Source of the DNA: CAZGMJ01 sp964526785
GTDB lineage: Bacteria > Planctomycetota > Phycisphaerae > Sedimentisphaerales > Anaerobacaceae
Direction of reading: 5' to 3'
DNA length: 40,562 nt
Assembly (NCBI GenBank): GCA_964526785.1
Contig: CAZGMJ010000049.1
Coordinates: 1 to 40,562 of the forward strand
Shown here piece by piece: positions 1 through 6,841 of the stretch; positions within the stretch are counted from its first letter, which is position 1, and the number at the start of each line of letters is the position of its first letter. The position numbers and the translations under genes are program-made. Below the pieces are notes generated by a model, which was given only the letters and a program-made list of their open reading frames with translations, ran no database searches and was not told where the DNA came from.

Positions 1-49
1 GATGTTCAAAGGTCTTGACACAAACCCACTACGACTTGTTCAGCAAACC

Positions 50-847
50 CTAATATAGCAGTTTCTTTGCGTTCTTCGCCAGGATTTGATCGAGCCTCGC
101 CGGCGGCAGGTCGAGTTTCCTGATTTGTGAGAGAGTCTCTCCCTGGTCGGTCCAGGGCGAGTCGCTTCCAAACAATACGTAGCCTTCCGGATGATTCAGG
201 ATCATTCTTCTCGCCTGGCCGGGCTCCATATATTCCATGGCAAAAGAAATATCCATATAGATGGGCCGGCCGATCATATACTGCTCTACCTCATCCCATT
301 GTTCCCATGCCCCGAAATGACTGGTAATAAGTCGCAGCTCAGGGTATCGCTCGCTGATTCGAACCAGCATCTGAGGATCCGCCCTGCGAATGCGTTCGAA
401 GGCGACGTCGTAACCCGTATGCATGAGCAGCAATAAACCCTCACGCTGGAGCTTCTCATACAACGCTTGCAGGGATTCCTGATCCGCGTAGAAGTCCTGG
501 TAGAACGGATGGAGTTTGATGCCTTTGAAACCTGCGGCCTTGATTCTGTCGATTTGCTCGATGAGCCGTGGATCCTGCGGATGCACCGAGGGAAGGAAGA
601 GCAAGCGTTCGGATTGGCTCTCTTCGCACCAGTGCAGGATGGATTCGAATTGCCCCGGGTGCGTAGCGATACAACTGACTACGCTTTTCTGAATACCGCA
701 CGCGTCCATCGATCGAAGCAGCGCGGCGAGTGTCCCGTCGAGGTAAGCCCGTACGTCAGGCGTTTCGTCCAGGAGTTTGCGCATCGCTCGCCGAGCAAGC
801 GCATCGGGAAAAGCGTGCGTATGAATATCTATTATCGAGCCTTCCAT
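50..847 (-). CDS. Amidohydrolase-2 family metal-dependent hydrolase (TIM barrel)
   Basis: Predicted cytoplasmic metal-dependent hydrolase or decarboxylase of the amidohydrolase-2 family, 265 residues. Visible ligands are the N-terminal HTH (residues 9-11, in DIHTH), KLHP (111-114), H143 in LLLMHTG, H177 in TSHFG and D229 in FGSDSPW, in the family order. The open frame extends upstream to 1051, but that extension is low-complexity and unlike the family. ATG at 847 starts right before the first metal motif and has a GAAGG ribosome-binding site about 9 bases upstream, so this start was chosen. It is divergent from the thioesterase gene at 1072. The substrate cannot be read from the sequence; the family includes decarboxylases and lactonases of aromatic and sugar acids. 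Family is confident, reaction is not. Confidence 0.85.
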   Translation of the reverse strand: MEGSIIDIHTHAFPDALARRAMRKLLDETPDVRAYLDGTLAALLRSMDACGIQKSVVSCIATHPGQFESILHWCEESQSERLLFLPSVHPQDPRLIEQIDRIKAAGFKGIKLHPFYQDFYADQESLQALYEKLQREGLLLLMHTGYDVAFERIRRADPQMLVRISERYPELRLITSHFGAWEQWDEVEQYMIGRPIYMDISFAMEYMEPGQARRMILNHPEGYVLFGSDSPWTDQGETLSQIRKLDLPPARLDQILAKNAKKLLY

Positions 848-1071
848 CTGATCTACTGCCTTCACACAAAAGCATGCGGAGTCACTGGTTAAGAAACAAC
901 ATCTTCTACATTGTACGCGCATCCGGCCCGGCGTCCAGTCGCGGATCGCAGCAGCATCTTCTTCCTGGATGCAGGTGTGTGTGTCTTGCGGAACTCCGCG
1001 CGTCGCTGTATCATCTGCCGGAGTTGTTGCTGAGGTCGCGCGACCAGGCATGTATTTCAGGAGACTGCTCG

Positions 1072-1470
1072 ATGGAAAAGATACGCGAGTTTTTCAAGAA
1101 CGACCGGTTCGCCGCACATAGCGGCATCGAACTGCTGGAAGTAGCGCCGGGTTACGCCCGAGCTTCGATGGAGATCCAGGACTGGCATCTCAACGGCGCC
1201 GATGTCGTCCACGGCGGTGCCACTTTCACGCTGGCCGATCTGGCGTTTGCCGCTGCGTCCAATTCACACGGTACGATAGCGGTGGCAATCAATGCCGGCA
1301 TATGGTATGTAACGGCCGCCAGGGCGGGCATCCTATACGCTGAAGCGAGGGAAATATCTCGAAACCCGAAGCTTGCCACCTACACGATTGAAGTCACTGA
1401 CAACGCCGGCCAAATAATCGCCACCTTCGAGGGCATGGTCTATCGCAAGAAACAGACGATTGGCGAGTAG
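1072..1470 (+). CDS. PaaI-type hotdog-fold thioesterase
   Basis: Predicted acyl-CoA thioesterase of the PaaI/hotdog family, 132 residues, which is the normal length. The family signature is present: N41-G42 followed by HGG (47-49) and a TLAD helix containing D56. The C-terminal part reads as the expected beta strands (TYTIEVTDNAGQIIATFEG). The frame is open further upstream, but ATG 1072 has an AGGAG site at 1059-1063 with 8-base spacing and starts the protein at the domain boundary. The gene lies 187 bases upstream of the homocysteine cluster on the same strand; a functional link is not evident. The acyl substrate is unknown, and phenylacetyl-CoA-like or general housekeeping thioesterase roles are equally possible. 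Confidence 0.85.
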   Translation: MEKIREFFKNDRFAAHSGIELLEVAPGYARASMEIQDWHLNGADVVHGGATFTLADLAFAAASNSHGTIAVAINAGIWYVTAARAGILYAEAREISRNPKLATYTIEVTDNAGQIIATFEGMVYRKKQTIGE

Positions 1471-1657
1471 TGAATGGCTGCAAATGCATGGGTTGCGGAT
1501 ATTCTCTTCTGGGATGGGTTTCGTGCCGGCTTCTGTGTATGTGTTCCGCTTGCGGTATTGTCTTGCCAAACGCGGGCGATTCAGAGAGAATACTTGACTT
1601 GACTGCCCGGGAATGCTGTTGCGACGGGCAGGTTTCGGTTTACCGGTGGAATGCAGA

Positions 1658-2851
1658 ATGAAGACATACGAAGAGATCAACAAGCGCATCGAATCAGGCA
1701 ACGCAGTCGTGCTCACGGCCGACGAGATCATGGACTACGTCGACAGCAAGGGACTGGAGGCCGCCGCGGCCGACGTGGATGTCGTAACGACCGCCACCTT
1801 CGGCCCGATGTGTTCATCCGGCTGCTTCCTCAACTTCGGGCATTCGAAGCCGAAGATACGTATGTCCGAAGCCTGGGTGGAAGATGTGCTGGCCTATACG
1901 GGCATTGCAGCCGTGGATGTCTATATCGGCGCAACACAACTCCGCCACGGCGATCCCGCCAACATGTACTACCCCGGCGAGTTTCGCTACGGCGGCGGCC
2001 ACGTTATTGAGGATCTCGTTGCGGGCAGGCAACTCCAGCTTTTCGCGCTTTCGTATGGCACGGACTGCTACCCGCGGCGCGAGATACGCACGTACTTCAC
2101 CATAGACGACCTTAATCAGGCCATCATGGTCAACCCGCGCAACTGCTACCAGAACTACAATGTTGCGATCAACGATTCCGACCGACCGATCTACACGTAC
2201 ATGGGCTATCTCGAACCCCATCGCGGGAACGGCAATTATTGCTCGGCAGGGCAGTTGTCTCCTTTGTTGAACGATCCGTACTACGAGACAATCGGGGTTG
2301 GCACGCGTATCTGGCTGGCCGGAGCGCAAGGACAAGTCTACGCCGAAGGTACGCAGCACGCCGGTGCCGGTGAAGAACGGACCGCCGAGGGTGTTCCGAA
2401 AGGCGGGGCGGGAACGCTTGCGCTGACGGGCGACATGAAATGCATGCGGCCGGAATTTGTGCGGGGAGTCAGCCTTCGCGGCTACGGCGTCTCTCTGTCG
2501 CTCGGGGTCGGGATCCCGATACCCGTGCTGAACGCCGATATACTCAAGCGAACGTGCGTGCGCGATCGGGATATTCTCGCTCCCGTCGTGGACTACTCAA
2601 ATGAGTATCCCCAGAAGACGGGCCGAATCGTGTGCCATGTGAACTACGAACAACTCCGCAACGGACAGATCGAGATCGACGGCCGCGATGTTACCATCGG
2701 TTCGCTTTCCTCATACCATAAGGCGTTGGAGATTGCCAATATCCTGGCGGACGAAATCCGCCGCGGGGATTTCCAGGTAACACGACCCATTGCTCCGCTG
2801 CCCAAAGACAGCAGAATGAAATCCCTCGAGATCAGGGAGAAATCCTCATGA
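1658..2851 (+). CDS. COG1900/DUF39 homocysteine biosynthesis protein (aspartate semialdehyde sulfurtransferase type)
   Basis: A 397-residue protein of the DUF39/COG1900 family. In Methanosarcina a member of this family, with an NIL/Fe-S partner, is required to make homocysteine from aspartate semialdehyde and sulfide, bypassing O-acyl-homoserine. Conserved-looking cysteines are C52 and C56 in FGPMCSSGCF and C137 in YGTDCYPR; thiol residues at such places are thought to carry the sulfur. Unlike the Methanosarcina protein as I recall it, no CBS domains follow the DUF39 part. ATG 1658 is preceded by GGTGGA at 1645-1650 and opens on the family N-terminus (MKTYEEIN); an upstream in-frame start at 1613 only adds a non-conserved stretch. 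Its stop overlaps the next start by 4 bases (ATGA), implying translational coupling. Family confident; the precise reaction is transferred by homology. Confidence 0.9.
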   Translation: MKTYEEINKRIESGNAVVLTADEIMDYVDSKGLEAAAADVDVVTTATFGPMCSSGCFLNFGHSKPKIRMSEAWVEDVLAYTGIAAVDVYIGATQLRHGDPANMYYPGEFRYGGGHVIEDLVAGRQLQLFALSYGTDCYPRREIRTYFTIDDLNQAIMVNPRNCYQNYNVAINDSDRPIYTYMGYLEPHRGNGNYCSAGQLSPLLNDPYYETIGVGTRIWLAGAQGQVYAEGTQHAGAGEERTAEGVPKGGAGTLALTGDMKCMRPEFVRGVSLRGYGVSLSLGVGIPIPVLNADILKRTCVRDRDILAPVVDYSNEYPQKTGRIVCHVNYEQLRNGQIEIDGRDVTIGSLSSYHKALEIANILADEIRRGDFQVTRPIAPLPKDSRMKSLEIREKSS

Positions 2852-3267
2852 GCCAGACCGTTACGAAGAAGCTGATGCTGTTCTTCCCGCGATGCGAATG
2901 CGAGAAGCCCATCATCTATCATCTCGTCAAGGATTACAATCTGGTGGTCAACGTCTATCGCGCAAAGGTCACGCCCGAAGAGGAGGGCTATCTCGTGCTG
3001 GATGTAACCGGTGCGCAACAGGATATTGAGCGGGCGATGGATTTCGTCCAGACGTTTAACGTTTCCATCAACTACACAGGCAAGGGTGTCACCTGGGATG
3101 CCCAGCGCTGTACGCATTGCGGCCACTGCATTCCGCATTGCCCGACTGCTGCGCTGCATATCGCTGATCAGGCCACGCGCGAAGTCGCCTTCAACGAAGC
3201 CGATTGCATCGAGTGCCTCGCCTGTATCCGGGTCTGTCCGTTCGGCGCCTGTACCTCGGCCTTCTAG
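2848..3267 (+). CDS. NIL domain plus two-cluster 4Fe-4S ferredoxin protein (homocysteine biosynthesis partner)
   Basis: A 139-residue two-domain protein. Residues 1 to about 75 form an NIL domain (ligand-binding ACT-like fold found on methionine ABC transporters). Residues 85-135 are a bacterial-type ferredoxin with two complete motifs, C88-x2-C91-x2-C94-x3-C98-P and C120-x2-C123-x2-C126-x3-C130-P, so two 4Fe-4S clusters are expected. This architecture is the known partner of COG1900 in homocysteine synthesis, where it probably supplies electrons to reduce a sulfur intermediate. The start ATG overlaps the COG1900 stop by 4 bases. The next gene of the cluster begins 14 bases after the stop. 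All eight cluster cysteines are present. Confidence 0.92.
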   Translation: MSQTVTKKLMLFFPRCECEKPIIYHLVKDYNLVVNVYRAKVTPEEEGYLVLDVTGAQQDIERAMDFVQTFNVSINYTGKGVTWDAQRCTHCGHCIPHCPTAALHIADQATREVAFNEADCIECLACIRVCPFGACTSAF

Positions 3268-3281
3268 AGCAGCTTGCACCG

Positions 3282-3974
3282 ATGTCCGCCGATCGCACGT
3301 TTCGCACCTTCACACACCGCCAGGCGGTACTTCGTATCTGTTGCGACCGTTACGTTGCGGCCACCGCCGAGATCGTACGTCAGCGCAAGCTGCTCGATCG
3401 ATACATTGCAACTCATCCAGGTTTTAAGACTGCGTTCGAGCCGATAGCTTTGCACGCTGGTGCACCCGAGATTGCCCGACGCATGGCGCGCGCCGCACAG
3501 ATTGTCGGGGTCGGCCCCATGGCTGCGGTGGCCGGTGCAATGGCGCAACGGGCCGCCGAGGCTGCCATGGACCTCGGTTCGATGGAGGCCATCGTTGAGA
3601 ACGGCGGCGACATATATGTCCGTGTTGCAGCCCCGGTTACGATCGGTCTCGATTCCGGTACGGCGAAACTCGGCGCGCGGCTCGCATTTGTCCTCGAGCC
3701 GCGGCAAACACCTCTGGCCATCTGCTCTTCTTCGGGTCTGATGGGGCATTCAACGAGTCTTGGCCGGTGCGATCTGGCCACGGTGGTAGCGCATGACGCC
3801 GCTTTGGCTGATGCCGCTGCGACCTTTGCCGCCAACCTCGTCCGGAGGGAGAGTGATATCGACATGGCGCTCGGTACAATCTCTGCGTTGGACGGGATCG
3901 ATGGTTTGCTCATTGTCAAGAACGAGCGGATAGGCCTTGCCGGACGCCTGCCGAAACTGGTGAAACGAAAGTAA
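3282..3974 (+). CDS. UPF0280/COG2122 family ApbE-like protein (homocysteine biosynthesis accessory)
   Basis: A 230-residue member of UPF0280 (COG2122), distantly related to the flavin transferase ApbE. Diagnostic blocks are AQIVGVGPMAAVAGA, MEAIVENGGDIYV, AICSSSGLMGHS and AHDAALADAAAT, all in family order. In Methanosarcina a COG2122 gene is functionally linked with COG1900 and NIL/Fe-S in homocysteine formation, and here it is the third gene of the same operon, which strengthens that link for a bacterium. The open frame extends back to 3204 into the ferredoxin gene, but ATG 3282 begins the family-like sequence (MSADRTFRTFTHRQ) after a 14-base gap. Its ribosome-binding site is weak, so coupling to the upstream gene is likely. 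The biochemical activity of the family is not settled. Confidence 0.87.
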   Translation: MSADRTFRTFTHRQAVLRICCDRYVAATAEIVRQRKLLDRYIATHPGFKTAFEPIALHAGAPEIARRMARAAQIVGVGPMAAVAGAMAQRAAEAAMDLGSMEAIVENGGDIYVRVAAPVTIGLDSGTAKLGARLAFVLEPRQTPLAICSSSGLMGHSTSLGRCDLATVVAHDAALADAAATFAANLVRRESDIDMALGTISALDGIDGLLIVKNERIGLAGRLPKLVKRK

Positions 3975-4033
3975 CCCGCCCGCTTCGCGCGTGCTTCGAC
4001 CGGCATGGGTATCAGTACGAAGGCGTCTGCTCT

Positions 4034-5332
4034 TCATGCCCTGTCGTATTGCGGAATCTGCAGCAGTTCGCCCGCCCGGAGTGCCGATTCATGGGCCATG
4101 ATGCCGGGCACCGTATAGGCCAGAGCTTCATAGATGTCTACGGCCGGCCGGCGGCTGTGGAGCAGGGCGTCGATGAATTCGTGTGTCAGGAATGTATGCG
4201 AGCCGTGATGTCCGCTGTTGTGTCGAAGCGGTTCGGGCAGCATGTCCGTCTTCCACCACTCGACCTGCTGATAGTGCTCCATTTCAGGCAGGGCCCGCAC
4301 GAAGCCCGCATCGTCTTTCTCCTTGCGTCCTTCTGCAGACCGCACAATGACAGGCCCGATGCCTCGAGGATCGCCGCAATAGAAGCTCATCTTATTGCCG
4401 ATCCACTGTGCTCGTTCACAGCCGCGATGGGCTCCCTTCCACCACACGTTAACTCGGAAGGCCCCTCCGCGATCTGTTTGGAACATCGCCGATTCGTTCC
4501 AGAACGGATTGTCGTACGCGTTGTCTTTGCAAATGGGACTGTCATCGCCCCAGCCGTGACAGGCAACTTCTGTCAATCGCTCACCCGTGACGCCGGTCAG
4601 AAAGGCCGTGCAGTGCGTCGGATAGTGCATCGGGGCCATGCCGTGTCGCCACGTGCGTCTGCCGTTCTCGAAGTACAATGTTTCCAGCCCGGCATGCTGG
4701 TATTCCGCTTCACAATAGTAAATCCGACCGAACTTCTCCTGCTCGTGCCATTTGCGAACGGAAATTGTAGGCTGCTGATAGTAGCTGGTCTCCGCCATCA
4801 TATACGTCAGACCATATCTCTTCACCGTATCGAGCAGGTGTTCCGCTTCCTCCACGCCGCCTCCCATAGAAGCCGGCACCGCAGAAATGGCGTGTTTGCC
4901 GTGCCGCATCGCCTCCGCGACGTGTTTGACGTGGTTGGGGCCCTCGGTGAATATGGCTACTGCGTCGATCTTCTTGTCCTTAACGAGTTGCTCCAATGAA
5001 GGATAGGATCTTTGGCACTTGTAGACGTTCATCAACCGCTTGCGCCGCTCGGGTCGCAGGTCGCTTACGGCGTGCACCACACAATCGGGGTGCTCATGCC
5101 ATTGGAAGGCACAGCCGAAGCCGCCTCCGACCACACCGATACGGATCTTGCGATTGCCGGGATTCACGGCCAAACTCGATGATAAAGGCAGACTCAGGCC
5201 CGCCAGTGCGATCCCGCTCTCCTTGAGCAACTGGCGACGGGTGGTTTGCCTGTGGTCTCGTAATCGTTTGGTAAAATTCCTGCGCAGGCGCGCTTCCGCC
5301 GGCCTGAATGTGGGGTTGTGCGAGTTGTCCAT
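4034..5332 (-). CDS. Tat-exported Gfo/Idh/MocA family protein with no EKP motif
   Basis: A 432-residue oxidoreductase-like protein. A twin-arginine signal lies at residues 31-55 (TRRQLLKESG followed by a hydrophobic stretch), preceded by a 30-residue polar extension. The Rossmann fold starts at IRIGVVGGGFG (about 64-73). The usual Gfo/Idh/MocA EKP motif is absent: the aligned segment reads KHAISAVPASMGGG, so the normal lysine is missing and the chemistry may differ from a standard dehydrogenase. The C-terminal half carries histidine-rich segments such as SGHHGSHTFLTHEF. ATG 5332 has AGGAG 8 bases upstream. A possible promoter sits at 5387-5415. It is divergent from the cytoplasmic paralogue at 5583. 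The substrate is probably a carbohydrate, by context only. Confidence 0.85.
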   Translation of the reverse strand: MDNSHNPTFRPAEARLRRNFTKRLRDHRQTTRRQLLKESGIALAGLSLPLSSSLAVNPGNRKIRIGVVGGGFGCAFQWHEHPDCVVHAVSDLRPERRKRLMNVYKCQRSYPSLEQLVKDKKIDAVAIFTEGPNHVKHVAEAMRHGKHAISAVPASMGGGVEEAEHLLDTVKRYGLTYMMAETSYYQQPTISVRKWHEQEKFGRIYYCEAEYQHAGLETLYFENGRRTWRHGMAPMHYPTHCTAFLTGVTGERLTEVACHGWGDDSPICKDNAYDNPFWNESAMFQTDRGGAFRVNVWWKGAHRGCERAQWIGNKMSFYCGDPRGIGPVIVRSAEGRKEKDDAGFVRALPEMEHYQQVEWWKTDMLPEPLRHNSGHHGSHTFLTHEFIDALLHSRRPAVDIYEALAYTVPGIMAHESALRAGELLQIPQYDRA

Positions 5333-5386
5333 CTTTGTTGCTCCTGCCAGATGACTGCGGTTTGGTTCTTAACGACGTCGGTCGCA

Positions 5387-5415
5387 ATTGAAAACAGTGC
5401 AACGCGTTTTTTCAA
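5387..5415 (-). promoter_or_regulatory. Candidate sigma70 promoter for the Gfo/Idh/MocA gene at 4034-5332
   Basis: On the minus strand TTGAAA (5410-5415) and TTCAAT (5387-5392) are separated by 17 bases, about 55 bases upstream of the start codon. The -35 matches 5 of 6 consensus bases and the -10 matches 4 of 6. Confidence 0.35.
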
Positions 5416-5422
5416 CCATGAT

Positions 5423-5451
5423 TTGACGTTTCGCTCCGGACACCGCATAAT
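5423..5451 (+). promoter_or_regulatory. Candidate sigma70 promoter for the Gfo/Idh/MocA gene at 5583-6734
   Basis: TTGACG (5423-5428) and CATAAT (5446-5451) are separated by exactly 17 bases, each matching 5 of 6 consensus bases. Transcription would start near 5458 and give a leader of about 125 bases. The candidate promoter for the opposite gene lies just to the left, so the two would be divergent. Confidence 0.55.
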
Positions 5452-5582
5452 ATGCCCTCGATTCGCGCCGGGTTTGCGGTTCGGCGGGCGGGAAGGCCTG
5501 TCGATACGATCAAAGCGGTCAACGGCAAACTCGAAGGTGGCGGTTCAATATATGAGATGACGATGCTGAGGAGAGAGCAGGG

Positions 5583-6734
5583 ATGAAGGTCATTCGATTC
5601 GGCATAATCGGTTGTGGCTGGATGGGACGTGAATTCGCCAGTGTGGTTGCGCGCTGGTGTCATTTGACGCGAATGGACGTTCGGCCTGAGATTACAGCGA
5701 TTTGCAACCGCACACTCAGTCCGCAGCGAATCGACTGGTTCAAGCAGAACTTCAATTCCATAAAACAGATCACGGACGATTACAGGAAGGTCCTGGCGAA
5801 CCCGGATGTCGACGCGGTTTATGTGGCCGTGCCGCACAATGTGCACAGGCAGATCTACTGTGATGCGTTGAAAGCGGGCAAGCATCTACTGGGTGAGAAA
5901 CCCTTCGGCATCGACCTGGAAGCCAACACCGCGATTCTCAAAGCCAGCAGAGAGAACCGGAAATGCCGTGTCGGCTGCGCATCGCAGTTCCTGTTCTTTC
6001 CACCGGCCCAGCGCATCCTTGGTATGATCGAGGACAATGTGTTTGGTCGCATCATCGAAGTGGATTCCGGTTTCCAGCATTGCAGCGATCTCGATCCGCA
6101 AAAAACGATAAACTGGAAACGCATCAGCAAGTACAACGGCGAGTATGGCGTCATCGGCGATCTTGGCCCGCATATTGTCCTGATGACGGTGCGGGCGGGT
6201 TGGAAGATTCGCAACGTGCGATCTATCTGCAGCAATATCATGCCCGAACGGACGGATGGCAAGGGGAAGATGGTCGCGTCGCGGACGTGGGACAATGCCA
6301 CAATCCTCTCGGAAATGAAGGACCCACGCCACGGCAATATGTTCCCCTGGACTCTGCGTACCCAGCGGATTATGCCGGGCGAGCGCAATACCTGGTACAT
6401 GAATGTCTATGGAACAGAAGCCTCCGCGCGCTTCTCCCTCAAGAATCCCCGATATCTGGAAGTGCTCGAATACCAGGGCGGACCCGATCAGGTCTGGCAG
6501 GACGTGGATGTCGGATTCGATACGCCTTACGAGACGATTACCAATATCAACTTCGAATTCGGGGCGGGCGACGCACTGATGCAGATGATTGCTGCATTCA
6601 TGTATGAGATATCGCACAAGAAGGCCTTGAACAAGGTGGCTGCCTGCCCTTCTCCGAAGGAAATGAACGAGTGCCACAAGTTCTTCACGACGGCCCTCGA
6701 ATCACACAAGGCCGGTATGACGCTGAAAGCCTGA
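5583..6734 (+). CDS. Cytoplasmic Gfo/Idh/MocA family NAD(P)-dependent oxidoreductase
   Basis: A 383-residue dehydrogenase of the Gfo/Idh/MocA family without any export signal, unlike three of its neighbours. The dinucleotide-binding loop is FGIIGCGWMG near residues 6-15. The EKP motif (GEKPFG near residue 104) is intact and carries the catalytic-region lysine. The C-terminal half is the expected alpha/beta substrate domain. ATG 5583 follows purine-rich AGGAGAGAGCAGGG. A good promoter candidate lies at 5423-5451. The likely role is oxidation or reduction of a sugar or cyclitol. Being cytosolic, it may act after import of products made by the exported paralogues, which is inference from location only. 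Confidence 0.9.
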   Translation: MKVIRFGIIGCGWMGREFASVVARWCHLTRMDVRPEITAICNRTLSPQRIDWFKQNFNSIKQITDDYRKVLANPDVDAVYVAVPHNVHRQIYCDALKAGKHLLGEKPFGIDLEANTAILKASRENRKCRVGCASQFLFFPPAQRILGMIEDNVFGRIIEVDSGFQHCSDLDPQKTINWKRISKYNGEYGVIGDLGPHIVLMTVRAGWKIRNVRSICSNIMPERTDGKGKMVASRTWDNATILSEMKDPRHGNMFPWTLRTQRIMPGERNTWYMNVYGTEASARFSLKNPRYLEVLEYQGGPDQVWQDVDVGFDTPYETITNINFEFGAGDALMQMIAAFMYEISHKKALNKVAACPSPKEMNECHKFFTTALESHKAGMTLKA

Positions 6735-6841
6735 CAGCAGGATAGTACAACTTGCTCGCACCATAAGAGCTGCATAGACTCGCTCAGGCAGGCTGTTGCT
6801 CAGAAGTGTGCTGATCGTCAAGTTCTAAGGGGTGAATAACC

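Noticed and set aside
1471..1657. SAM or SAH riboswitch upstream of the homocysteine operon
   Set aside because: I looked for the conserved cores of the common SAM and SAH classes and did not find them; a covariance search would be decisive.
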